Of a stretch of DNA of 10,517 bases, positions 1 through 7,035 are shown piece after piece. The DNA is from an uncultured Eubacterium sp. (GTDB taxonomy: Bacteria > Bacillota > Clostridia > Peptostreptococcales > Anaerovoracaceae). The number at the start of each line of letters is the position of its first letter. The first letter of the stretch is position 1. Where the stretch lies: positions 1 to 10,517 of the forward strand of contig CABUXV010000045.1 in NCBI GenBank assembly GCA_902495595.1, given 5' to 3'. Below the pieces are notes generated by a model that was given only the letters and a program-made list of their open reading frames with translations, made no database searches and was not told the origin of the DNA. Made by a program: the position numbers and the translations under genes.

Positions 1-56
1 CGGCCTTTCTCATCGGGAAATATTCCTCTGTAATTTTCCAATAAATATAATTCCAT
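1..56 (-). CDS. Possible 5' end of a gene running off the left edge
   Basis: An ATG at 56-54 opens a frame that stays open to the window edge and would encode MELYLLENYRGIFPDEKG. No ribosome binding site is visible in front of it, because the bases just upstream (57-70) are the T-rich tail of the terminator behind the yerC-like gene. It is on the same strand as that gene and downstream of it. I do not recognise the peptide, and 18 codons are too few to prove coding. The alternative is that this is non-coding or the tail of something on the other strand, where all three plus-strand frames reach a stop within about 60 bases. Confidence 0.3.
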   Translation of the reverse strand, partial: MELYLLENYRGIFPDEKG

Positions 57-60
57 AATA

Positions 61-93
61 AAGATTAAAATGGCGGAACAAAATGTACCGCCA
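61..93 (-). terminator. Rho-independent terminator after the yerC-like gene
   Basis: Bases 71-93 form a hairpin: TGGCGG pairs with CCGCCA, then one A-A mismatch, then ACA pairs with TGT around an AAA loop. On the minus strand the stem is followed by TTTTAATCTT. It lies 38 nt past the stop codon of the yerC-like gene, where a terminator is expected. The plus-strand side lacks a T run, so it probably works on the minus strand only. Confidence 0.65.
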
Positions 94-130
94 AACTTTC
101 ATAAATATATTTTGATGTTATTTTTTAATA

Positions 131-433
131 CTATTTCTCTTCAGCATTCAGCTTATCAAGAATAAGCCTGTATCCTTCAGAACCGTATACAAGGCACTTG
201 TTTATACGGCTTATAGTTGCCGTTGAAGCTTTCGTTATGCTTTCTATTTCGCTGTATGTCTTATCCTCTGACAAAAGCTTGGCAACCTGAAGTCGCTGAG
301 CTATTGCGTGAATTTCATTTATCGTACATATGTCTTCAAAAAATCTGTAACATTCCTCTTCATTTTCCAAAAGCAGCACCGCTTTAAAAAACTCATCTAT
401 ATCTTCTCTCTTAAACTTTGATTGGTATGCCAT
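131..433 (-). CDS. yerC: YerC/YecD-family TrpR-like transcriptional regulator
   Basis: This small protein of 100 aa is a probable DNA-binding regulator of the TrpR superfamily (YerC/YecD branch, common in Firmicutes). Its ligand and targets are not established in most species. The N-terminal half (about residues 8-50) is helical, with the pattern ENEEECYRFFEDICTINEIHAIAQRLQVAKLL. Residues about 55-85 read as the TrpR-type helix-turn-helix: SEDKTYSEIESITKASTATI followed by SRINKCLVYG. The frame stays open upstream to a GTG at 451, but the ATG at 433 is the better start because GAAAGGAG (446-439) lies 5 nt in front of it. The gene has its own good promoter and a terminator behind it, so it is probably monocistronic. 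It diverges from the antiporter gene, which raises the possibility that it regulates that gene and itself. Confidence 0.9.
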   Translation of the reverse strand: MAYQSKFKREDIDEFFKAVLLLENEEECYRFFEDICTINEIHAIAQRLQVAKLLSEDKTYSEIESITKASTATISRINKCLVYGSEGYRLILDKLNAEEK

Positions 434-465
434 ATGGACTCCTTTCAGCACAATAGTTAATTTTT

Positions 466-494
466 ATTATATCATCGGCATATTATACCGTCAA
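466..494 (-). promoter_or_regulatory. Sigma-A-type promoter of the yerC-like gene
   Basis: On the minus strand, TTGACG (494-489) and TATAAT (471-466) are separated by exactly 17 nt, one base off the consensus. Transcription would start near 459, about 25 nt upstream of the ATG at 433 and just ahead of the ribosome binding site. Confidence 0.78.
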
Positions 495-499
495 GAAAT

Positions 500-517
500 A
501 CTTTAGTGTCATAAAGT
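500..517. promoter_or_regulatory. Inverted repeat between divergent promoters, candidate operator
   Basis: ACTTTA-GTGTCA-TAAAGT has perfect 6-bp arms around a 6-nt spacer. Its centre (508.5) coincides exactly with the midpoint between the outer edges of the two -35 hexamers (494 and 523). That position suits a shared operator for the yerC-like gene and the antiporter. The arms are short and AT-rich, so chance is possible. Confidence 0.4.
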
Positions 518-522
518 GCCTG

Positions 523-551
523 TTGACAACATATTCTATTTTGCGTAGAAT
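523..551 (+). promoter_or_regulatory. Sigma-A-type promoter of the antiporter gene
   Basis: A perfect TTGACA (523-528), a 17-nt spacer and TAGAAT (546-551, 5/6 match) make this the strongest promoter match in the window. The start of transcription would be near 558, giving a leader of about 25 nt that holds only the ribosome binding site GAAAGGA (569-575), 7 nt before the ATG at 583. Confidence 0.85.
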
Positions 552-582
552 ATATTTATTTGCATTGTGAAAGGAAAAATTT

Positions 583-1548
583 ATGGTTTACTCTCTGTTT
601 TTACTTATAATAGGTTTTGTATGTCTTGTTAAAGGAGCTGATTTTTTCGTATCAGGAAGTTCCGCTATTGCAAGATACTTTAAAATTCCATCTTTTATAA
701 TAGGTTTGACCATCGTGGCTTTCGGAACAAGCCTGCCGGAAGCAGCCGTAAGTATTACGGCCGCAATGAGAGAAGCTAACGGAATAGCTGTAGGAAATGT
801 TTTAGGCTCAAATATATTCAATCTCCTCATGGTTCTGGGAATATCCGCAATAATTAAATCGTGCCCCGTATCAAAGGCAGGTCTTAAATTCGAATATCCT
901 CTTTCCATAGTCGCCGCCGCTATGATAATAGTATTATCTGCCGGCACAGGCAGCGGTACGCTTATCTTATCCAGGGCTGACGGAATAATAATACTTGCAG
1001 TATTCGTTATATTCCTTATAGTAACTGTCCGCAGTGTTATATCTTCCAAAAATAAGAGCAATAATGAAATCTCTGATATAAAAAATGAAGAGGATATATC
1101 TCTTTTAAAGGGTTTTATATACTCTATAATAGGTATTGCCGGAATTATAATAGGCGGTGATGTTGTCGTAGACTCCGCTACCGTTATTGCCCAGTCCTTT
1201 GGCATAGACGAAACACTCATCGGTCTTACCATAGTCGCTATGGGCACATCGCTTCCGGAACTTGTCACCAGCATAGTTGCCGCTCTAAAAGGCGAAACTG
1301 ATATAGCCATAGGAAATGTCATTGGCTCAAATATATTCAATATACTGTTTGTTTTAGGAGTATCGGTAATAATCAATCCTATAGAAGTAAGCCTTTTCTC
1401 AATATACGATGCCGCCATACTTGTGATTATAAGTTTGATAGTCCTCATCCCTATGGTAAAGAACAAAGCCCTTACAAGGTCGTGGGGCTTTATAATGGTT
1501 CTCATGTATGCAGCATATCTTTATTACATAATAACGCGTTCTATGTAA
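583..1548 (+). CDS. Calcium/sodium antiporter, CaCA superfamily (YrbG-like)
   Basis: This is an integral membrane cation/Ca2+ exchanger of 321 aa, the usual length of bacterial YrbG-type members. The family normally exports Ca2+ in exchange for Na+, though the ion is not proven by sequence. The two inverted alpha repeats are clear. Alpha-1 has GTSLPE at residues 48-53 and GNVLGSNIFN at 71-80; alpha-2 has GTSLPE at 221-226 and GNVIGSNIFN at 244-253. The acidic residues E53 and E226 in these motifs are the expected ion ligands. About ten hydrophobic segments are present, split by a short charged loop around residues 153-172 (SSKNKSNNEISDIKNEE). The start is fixed by GAAAGGA 7 nt upstream and a consensus promoter. 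It is the only plus-strand gene here and stands alone. Its stop is 27 nt from the stop of the convergent GrpB gene, and I see no terminator hairpin between them. Confidence 0.93.
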   Translation: MVYSLFLLIIGFVCLVKGADFFVSGSSAIARYFKIPSFIIGLTIVAFGTSLPEAAVSITAAMREANGIAVGNVLGSNIFNLLMVLGISAIIKSCPVSKAGLKFEYPLSIVAAAMIIVLSAGTGSGTLILSRADGIIILAVFVIFLIVTVRSVISSKNKSNNEISDIKNEEDISLLKGFIYSIIGIAGIIIGGDVVVDSATVIAQSFGIDETLIGLTIVAMGTSLPELVTSIVAALKGETDIAIGNVIGSNIFNILFVLGVSVIINPIEVSLFSIYDAAILVIISLIVLIPMVKNKALTRSWGFIMVLMYAAYLYYIITRSM

Positions 1549-1575
1549 AAAATATTTGCACTAAATCGTAATTTG

Positions 1576-2136
1576 CTAATATCTATCTCCATATTTTAGC
1601 TTTGCTTTTTCGGTGTACTTTTGAATGAAATCTGTTTTAGCATTTGTATAACCATCTCTATTAAATTCATATTTTTTCCATAAGTTCAATTTCATTCTCT
1701 CGTATTCGACAGCAATATTGATATACTCAGTGAGATAATCTCTAAAATACAACTCATCATTATCTCCAACATATCTTAAATGCAGATGAAATACCTTCTC
1801 GGCAAACCCTTTTTCTGTATATCCCTTATTAAAAGAAATTCTATCAGAGGTTTCCGACATGCAAATATATCCACACTTTACAATCGCCTCTTTATAGTCA
1901 GATAACCTGTAATCTTTTGAAATTTCCACGAGAATATCAATAATCGGTTTTGCACAAATAGAGCTAATCGCTGTGCTTCCTATATGATTTATTCTATCTA
2001 TTTTCGAAATTCTGTTTTTCAAAAAATTCTCTTCATCACTGTACCATTCTTTCCAATAAAGCTTATGCTCTGTCAAATAGATAGGAAATAGCTTCCATAA
2101 TTCTTCTAAGCTCATTTCATATAATTTATTTTCCAT
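1576..2136 (-). CDS. GrpB/UPF0157 family protein (nucleotidyltransferase-like)
   Basis: A protein of 186 aa matching the GrpB (UPF0157, PF04229) family, which has a nucleotidyltransferase-like fold and no settled function. The signature elements are visible: HIGSTAI at residues 51-57, AKPIID at 62-67, HLHL at 117-120 and FRDYL at 131-135. The GS pair and D67 fit the nucleotidyltransferase pattern. It is the last gene of the ftsE operon, 27 nt after the protease stop codon. Its ribosome binding site (AGAGGGAA) lies about 9-10 nt from the ATG, a little far. A hand count over 1621-2100 gives 148 G+C in 480 bases (31%), against 92 in 240 (38%) over 2221-2460 in the neighbouring protease gene. The composition and end-of-operon position suggest it was acquired later. 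There is no functional link to its neighbours that I can see. Confidence 0.88.
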   Translation of the reverse strand: MENKLYEMSLEELWKLFPIYLTEHKLYWKEWYSDEENFLKNRISKIDRINHIGSTAISSICAKPIIDILVEISKDYRLSDYKEAIVKCGYICMSETSDRISFNKGYTEKGFAEKVFHLHLRYVGDNDELYFRDYLTEYINIAVEYERMKLNLWKKYEFNRDGYTNAKTDFIQKYTEKAKLKYGDRY

Positions 2137-2163
2137 TATACTATTTCCCTCTAAATTTATTCC

Positions 2164-3333
2164 TTAAAACAAACTCATAGCTTTTTCAAGCTGTTCATCC
2201 TTTGATGAATTTTCGGCATTTTTAATCTCGTAATCTGGGGTGACGCCCTTTTCATTTATCACATTTCCCTTAGGCGAAAAATACTGCATTATTGTAAGCT
2301 TTAGTGCAGAGCCGTCACTAAGTTCCATGGTAGACTGAATTACACCTTTGCCAAAAGTTTTGTTTCCAACGATTTTTATTCCGTTATCCTTTAATGCTGC
2401 AGCAAGAATTTCAGAACAGCTTGCGCTGTTTTCGTTTACAAGAGTCACCGTTTTTAAATCCGTCTTCCCATCCTCAGACTTATACTCATTCCGTTTTTTG
2501 TTCTTATCTTCTACATAAGTAACTATACCTTCATCAAGAAATTCATCGGCAATCTCAATACATGTATTTACAAGCCCTCCTCCATTATCTCTGAGGTCAA
2601 GAATCAAGCCTTTCACATTTTTTTTCTCCAGTTCACTTAATGCAGTCTTAAAATCATCATAAGAACTTTTTATAAATGATGTCAGTTTAATATATCCTAT
2701 ATTTCCGCTGAGGATTTTATACTCCACGCTCTCCTGTGCGATTTTTTCTCTCTTTAAAGTAACTTCTTTTTCTTTACTGTCGCTGTAGTATTTTATTTTT
2801 ACTTTTGTTCCTTCCTTGCCTCTTATTGCATTTGCCAGAAGTTCCATATCATCATAAGTTTTTCCGTCAACTTCCAGAATATAATCTCCTGTTTTAATTC
2901 CGGCTTTCTCAGCAGGTGAATTCTTGCTTACTCCCACTACAACGTAATTTCCATTTTTATCCTCTGAAAAAGTTATTCCTGCTCCCGAATATTCACCTAC
3001 GGCAGAAGCTTTCCATGATTCATATTCATCTGCAGTCATAAATGAAGAATAAGGGTCTCCAAGACCTGATACAAGCCCTTTATATGCCCCGTTCAGCAAG
3101 TCTTCATCATTTATATCTTTATAGTAATAAGTATCTATATTTTTATAAAGCTGTTCAAGTTTTCCGTATTTTTCATATGTATCGGACATAGCTTTATAAT
3201 CATCTTTAGATACGCCTACATAACCTAACGCGCCCTTGCATACCGCAAATGCCACAGCTCCCGTAAAAACCGACCCGGCTAAAAATGCCGCGATGATATA
3301 GATTATTAATTTTCTCTTTCCCAAATTCATCAT
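2164..3333 (-). CDS. ctpA: Secreted S41-family C-terminal processing protease (CtpA/CtpB type)
   Basis: A membrane-anchored serine protease of 389 aa, acting outside the membrane on the exposed C-termini of other proteins. Residues 7-31 form an N-terminal signal anchor. A PDZ domain covers about 108-195 (GAGITF, then SPAEKAGIKTGDYILEVDG). The S41 core follows, with GYIKLTSF (213-220) and LDLRDNGGG (245-253). The catalytic motif NSASCSE places the serine at 305, the lysine at 329 (FGKG) and the glutamine at 333. An intact protease is therefore expected, with Cys306 where Ala is more usual. The start codons ATGATG sit 5 and 8 nt behind GAGGAG (3344-3339), and the first ATG overlaps the recJ stop as ATGA, so translation is probably coupled. 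Sharing an operon with ftsEX and an M23 hydrolase suggests peptidoglycan hydrolase turnover or processing as its job, which is inference. The symbol is family-level. Confidence 0.92.
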   Translation of the reverse strand: MMNLGKRKLIIYIIAAFLAGSVFTGAVAFAVCKGALGYVGVSKDDYKAMSDTYEKYGKLEQLYKNIDTYYYKDINDEDLLNGAYKGLVSGLGDPYSSFMTADEYESWKASAVGEYSGAGITFSEDKNGNYVVVGVSKNSPAEKAGIKTGDYILEVDGKTYDDMELLANAIRGKEGTKVKIKYYSDSKEKEVTLKREKIAQESVEYKILSGNIGYIKLTSFIKSSYDDFKTALSELEKKNVKGLILDLRDNGGGLVNTCIEIADEFLDEGIVTYVEDKNKKRNEYKSEDGKTDLKTVTLVNENSASCSEILAAALKDNGIKIVGNKTFGKGVIQSTMELSDGSALKLTIMQYFSPKGNVINEKGVTPDYEIKNAENSSKDEQLEKAMSLF

Positions 3334-4961
3334 ATTATCTCCTCAACGATAAACTGAACTTTCTTATTTCCTTTCCAGCTTTGCAGGCTCAAGGCACCTA
3401 TAAGGTCCACCGAGCCCTCCATTGCCGTAAGCAAATCCTTTTTTTCCTGTGCTTTTTGAAAGATTACGCATTCTGCTGAAAAACCCTCTTTTGAAACCGC
3501 AGAAAATCTTGCATGGGTTTTATCTTGTCCCATAAACATAGAGTTTTTTATTCCTACCTCCTTTATGATAAATAAAGGTCTCGGGTTGTTTTGTCCAAAG
3601 GGTTCCATTTTCTCCAGTTCTTCTGCAAGAGCAATATTGATTTCCTCAGGAAATATCTCCATATCCCATGAAAGCTCTATATCAAATATATTGGGATATT
3701 CTGTTTTTAATGACTCGATTTCTTCTGAAACCGCATTCCTAAGCAGCGGTAAATTTTCTTTTCTCATTAAAAAACCGCATGCGCCTTTATGCCCTCCGAA
3801 GCTTTCGAAGAGATGACCGCAGTTTTTAAGCAACGCATAGATATCTATACTGTCTATACTTCTGCCTGTTCCTTTTAAATATTCTTCCTTTGAAGGAGTT
3901 ACTATAATAACCGGTCTGTTAAAGTGTTCTTTTATTTTACCTGCAACAATGCCTGCAATGCCTTCGTGAATATCCGTCATATATAATATTATAAAGTCAT
4001 CTGAACCAGAGTACATTTCTATGCCTTTATTGAATGCCGTTTCCTGATGCTGTTTTCTTTCAGAATTAAATTTTATCAGCTTCTCCACTTGTCTATCAAT
4101 AGAACATTTATCTTCGCTTAAAAAGAGTTTAACAGCTTCATCTGCATGAGCTATTCTTCCCGCAGCATTTATATGGGGAGCTATTGCAAAAGCAATATTT
4201 TCCGATTTAACCAATCCTGTTAGAGCTATGCCTTCTATTAATTTTCTAAGCGAACAGCGATTTCTGGCATTTATTTTATTCAGTCCGTATTTAACAAGAG
4301 TTCTGTTTTCATCTTTAAGAGAAACCACATCACCAACTGTTCCTACGGCTACCAAATCCAAGACATCATTTATAACATGCTTAGGCAGATTCTCTTTTTG
4401 CTGTATGGCCTGCGCCACTTTAAATGCAACACCGCATCCTGCCAGTTCTTTAAAAGGATATTTACATTCTTTCTGCTTTGGATTTATTAAAATACAGTCT
4501 GCTTTGCGTTCATCGATACTATGATGGTCAGTAACGATAACATTTATTCCCATATGCTTTGCAAGTTCAACTTCATCATACGATACGCTTCCGCAATCTA
4601 CTGTTATAATCAGTCCAACTCCTTCTTCCGCCAATCTCATGACAGCCGCTTTGTTAAGTCCGTACCCTTCCTCAAACCTTGATGGAATATAATAAATAAA
4701 GTTATCTGTAAGCTGTCCTATAACAGAAGACATAATACAGATTGATGTAACTCCATCAGCGTCATAATCTCCATATATACAGATTTTAGTTCCGGCTTTT
4801 ATCTCTGACAATATTAAATCCACTCCCGCTTCCATATTAAGAAGCAGGAATGGATTATATGTCCTCTTAGGTCTATCTGATAAAAACTCTGTAATATCTT
4901 CTTTGGATTCAATGCCCCGGCTAAGAAGAAGTTCAGTTAATATTTCATAAGCTTTTCTCAT
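3330..4961 (-). CDS. recJ: Single-stranded-DNA-specific 5'-3' exonuclease RecJ
   Basis: RecJ degrades single-stranded DNA 5' to 3' in recombination and mismatch/base-excision repair, using Mn2+ or Mg2+ in a DHH phosphoesterase core. The protein is 543 aa, close to the compact E. coli-type RecJ and lacking the long C-terminal extension of some Firmicute homologues. The metal-binding motifs are intact: YGDYDADG (63-70), VDCGS (121-125), TDHH (144-147) and VGDVV (209-213). PHINAAGRI (262-270), GTGRS (364-368) and GGHKGACGF (389-397) mark the DHH/DHHA1 region. The last 110 residues or so fit the OB-fold domain. The frame extends upstream to 5027, but that extra stretch is rich in His and Arg and unlike RecJ. 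The ATG at 4961 has AAGGA 5 nt upstream and starts MRKAYEILTE, so I chose it. It lies between the M23 hydrolase (37-nt gap) and the protease (ATGA overlap), an unusual place for a repair gene. Confidence 0.95.
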   Translation of the reverse strand: MRKAYEILTELLLSRGIESKEDITEFLSDRPKRTYNPFLLLNMEAGVDLILSEIKAGTKICIYGDYDADGVTSICIMSSVIGQLTDNFIYYIPSRFEEGYGLNKAAVMRLAEEGVGLIITVDCGSVSYDEVELAKHMGINVIVTDHHSIDERKADCILINPKQKECKYPFKELAGCGVAFKVAQAIQQKENLPKHVINDVLDLVAVGTVGDVVSLKDENRTLVKYGLNKINARNRCSLRKLIEGIALTGLVKSENIAFAIAPHINAAGRIAHADEAVKLFLSEDKCSIDRQVEKLIKFNSERKQHQETAFNKGIEMYSGSDDFIILYMTDIHEGIAGIVAGKIKEHFNRPVIIVTPSKEEYLKGTGRSIDSIDIYALLKNCGHLFESFGGHKGACGFLMRKENLPLLRNAVSEEIESLKTEYPNIFDIELSWDMEIFPEEINIALAEELEKMEPFGQNNPRPLFIIKEVGIKNSMFMGQDKTHARFSAVSKEGFSAECVIFQKAQEKKDLLTAMEGSVDLIGALSLQSWKGNKKVQFIVEEII

Positions 4962-4998
4962 AATTTTCCTTAATCTATATAGTTTACATAATCTAATT

Positions 4999-6120
4999 CT
5001 ATGTAATGTATGGCAATGGGTCAACACGTTTACCGTTTATTCTGACTTCAAAATGAAGATGATTTCCTGTAGATCTTCCGGTAGAACCAACTTTTGCAAT
5101 CTGTTGTCCCCTGGATACTTTCTGACCTTTTTTAACAAGAAGCTTGGAACTGTGAGCATACAGAGTAGTTATTCCGCCGCCATGGTCAACAACTACGTAA
5201 TTACCATAACTGTAATGGTATCCTGCTATTATTACCTTGCCCGGGTTTGCCGCTAATATAGGAGAACCTCCCGGAGCTGCCAAATCCAAACCTCCATGAG
5301 TACTTTTCTTTCCTGTTATAGGGTCGATTCTTCCTGCAAAATAACTGGATATTCTGGTATATGAAGGTGCCGGCCATGCCATCTGACCGCCTGTATATTT
5401 TGAAGTACTGCTTGAACTTCCCTGATTCTTTATTGTTGAAGTCATTGCTGCAGCATCGGCTTCAAGCTTGTCAAGTTCTCTCTGAGTTTCATTTGCATCG
5501 GCTGCGATTGCCGCCTTTTTCTTTTCTACAGCAGCCTTATCAGATTCAAGACTTGCTTTCTCTTCTTCTGCCAATGATTTCGATTCGTTCAATTCACTGC
5601 TTACTTCTTCTATTTCTTTTTTCTTTTTATCTATTTCATCGTATGAATCCTGCAGTTCATCAAGAACATCCTGGTCGCTTGAATAAACTTTTTCAACCAT
5701 ATCAAGATTAGTGAGAAACTCTGAAAAACTTCCGGAATCAAGCAAAACATCCACAAAACCAATAGAGCCGTTCTTGTACATATTTCTCAGTCTTGAATCC
5801 AGATTTTCACTCTGAGTTTCAACTTTCTTCTCTGCTTCTTCCAATTCCTTTTCAAGGGTTGCAAGTTTTTCTTCTGCTTCACCTATGGCTGATTCCAGAC
5901 TTGATATGTCAGCCTCTTTGGAATTTATCTCCTTTTCCAAAGCTCCCACCTGGTCTCCCAAGCTGCTCTCCTCTTTTCTTGAGTCATTCAGCTCCTGCTG
6001 CTTATTCTTTATGTTCTTTCGTATTTCGCTCAAAGATGCTGCGCTTACAAAAGCAGTCTCCATACATAAAATAAATGCCGTCATAATTGCAATTATTACT
6101 GCTATGCGTTTTCTTTTCAA
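4999..6120 (-). CDS. Coiled-coil M23 murein hydrolase (EnvC/PcsB-like partner of FtsEX)
   Basis: A secreted peptidoglycan hydrolase or hydrolase activator of 373 aa. A signal peptide covers residues 1-28 (KRKR, a hydrophobic core, cleavage near VSA-AS). A long two-part coiled coil (about 30-110 and 145-232) flanks a short non-coiled stretch, GSIGFVDVLLDSGSFSEF, as in PcsB and EnvC. A Ser-rich linker (234-241) leads to a C-terminal M23 (LytM) domain. The zinc and catalytic residues are present: H275 and D279 (HGGLD), H323 (YAH), H354 and H356 (HLHF). Unlike E. coli EnvC it therefore looks catalytically competent, and it carries M23 where streptococcal PcsB has CHAP. The start is a TTG at 6120, placed 8 nt after AAGGAGG (6135-6129). 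A further upstream TTG (6141) would put that ribosome binding site inside the gene. It begins 21 nt after ftsX, the usual arrangement for the extracellular partner of FtsEX. Confidence 0.92.
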   Translation of the reverse strand: MKRKRIAVIIAIMTAFILCMETAFVSAASLSEIRKNIKNKQQELNDSRKEESSLGDQVGALEKEINSKEADISSLESAIGEAEEKLATLEKELEEAEKKVETQSENLDSRLRNMYKNGSIGFVDVLLDSGSFSEFLTNLDMVEKVYSSDQDVLDELQDSYDEIDKKKKEIEEVSSELNESKSLAEEEKASLESDKAAVEKKKAAIAADANETQRELDKLEADAAAMTSTIKNQGSSSSTSKYTGGQMAWPAPSYTRISSYFAGRIDPITGKKSTHGGLDLAAPGGSPILAANPGKVIIAGYHYSYGNYVVVDHGGGITTLYAHSSKLLVKKGQKVSRGQQIAKVGSTGRSTGNHLHFEVRINGKRVDPLPYIT

Positions 6121-6128
6121 ATTCTGTA

Positions 6129-6135
6129 CCTCCTT
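6129..6135 (-). promoter_or_regulatory. Ribosome binding site that fixes a TTG start
   Basis: AAGGAGG on the minus strand ends 8 nt before the TTG at 6120. No ATG or GTG is nearby in frame, so this site decides the start of the M23 hydrolase gene. The open frame reaches back past this site to 6141, which would overcall the protein by seven residues. Confidence 0.85.
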
Positions 6136-6141
6136 ATACAA

Positions 6142-7035
6142 CTATGCATCCAAGAATTTTCTCATGGAAATTATACTTCCGCAGGCACCTATACTTATTC
6201 CAAGTGCCAAGAATATCCAGGTAAAGTTATATGCCAAGAACCCTACCGGAACCATAGGCATCGACAGCACGGAAAATATCTGATCTCCTATAACGTCTAT
6301 TGCCTTTTTATATAATAAGACGGAACATCCCAGCGATATGCCGGCTGATATAATTCCGATTATTATCCCCTCTGCAAGGAACGGTCCCCGTATGAACCAG
6401 TTCGTTGCGCCTACATATTTCATAATGCTTATTTCTTTTGACCTGTTAAATACTGTAAGCTTTATTGTATTCGATACTACCACTACAGATACTATGATGA
6501 GGAAAATCATTACTATTATAGCTGCAATCTGTATGAATTTAGTAGCTTTGAGAAGCTTGTCCACCGTATCTTTATAATATTTTACATCTTCAATGCCTTC
6601 ATATGTACCGGCCTTTTCAGCTATTGAATCTCCTTGCTCAAGGTCTCCTATCATTATGACTACCGAATTCGGCAGAGGGTTGTCCACCAAACTGTTGAGC
6701 AGATACCCGTTTTCTCCCCATCTGACCTTAAAATCAGAAAGGGCGGTTTCCTTGCTTTTATAATATGCGTCATCCACGCCTTTTTCTTTTTTTATATCAT
6801 TGATTATTTCGTCTGCTTGCTCTTTCGTCGTTTCATCCAAAAGGAATATTTCAATGGAATCATAATCCTGCTGTATGGCCTGTGCAGCCGTATTTATATT
6901 TATCACAACTATGAAAAATATACTCAGTATCATCAGCATTGCAGTAATGGCAAATACAGAAGCAACTGACATCGCCCGGTTTCTGATCACTTGCAGAAGA
7001 GCTTGTTTTAGCGTATAAAAAAAGCGTTTTATCAT
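6142..7035 (-). CDS. ftsX: Cell-division ABC transporter-like permease FtsX
   Basis: FtsX is the membrane half of the FtsEX complex. It passes the ATPase cycle of FtsE to an extracellular peptidoglycan hydrolase. At 297 aa it has the normal Gram-positive length. The layout is a cytoplasmic N-terminus with RNR (18-20), TM1 about 22-46, a large extracellular domain about 47-165, then TM2 about 167-189, TM3 about 221-241 and TM4 about 268-290. The conserved cytoplasmic stretch FNRSKEISIMKYVGATNWFI (196-215) is the FtsX/MacB-type coupling region. The ATG overlaps the ftsE stop as ATGA, and AGGAGG (7050-7045) sits 9 nt upstream inside the ftsE tail (GGRGE), so expression is coupled to keep the complex balanced. 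The M23 hydrolase follows after 21 nt. I see no missing segment or frameshift. Confidence 0.95.
   Translation of the reverse strand: MIKRFFYTLKQALLQVIRNRAMSVASVFAITAMLMILSIFFIVVININTAAQAIQQDYDSIEIFLLDETTKEQADEIINDIKKEKGVDDAYYKSKETALSDFKVRWGENGYLLNSLVDNPLPNSVVIMIGDLEQGDSIAEKAGTYEGIEDVKYYKDTVDKLLKATKFIQIAAIIVMIFLIIVSVVVVSNTIKLTVFNRSKEISIMKYVGATNWFIRGPFLAEGIIIGIISAGISLGCSVLLYKKAIDVIGDQIFSVLSMPMVPVGFLAYNFTWIFLALGISIGACGSIISMRKFLDA

Noticed and set aside
588..1505. Long minus-strand open frame (305 codons) opposite the antiporter gene
   Set aside because: It is the mirror of a real gene with ideal promoter, ribosome binding site and family motifs. The antisense translation has no recognisable motif beyond mirrored copies of the two alpha repeats, and no ribosome binding site of note.
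1549..1575. Bidirectional terminator between the convergent antiporter and GrpB genes
   Set aside because: The 27-nt gap contains no inverted repeat able to form a stable stem. Termination must rely on something outside it or on Rho.
4962..5027. N-terminal extension of RecJ by 22 residues
   Set aside because: The extension (MLTHCHTLHRIR and on) is unlike RecJ and overlaps the end of the hydrolase gene. The ATG at 4961 has its own ribosome binding site.
5361..6074. Two plus-strand open frames opposite the hydrolase coiled coil
   Set aside because: They are rich in Leu, Ser and Phe because the coiled coil's Glu/Lys codons read that way on the other strand. There is no initiation signal and the M23 gene is certain.
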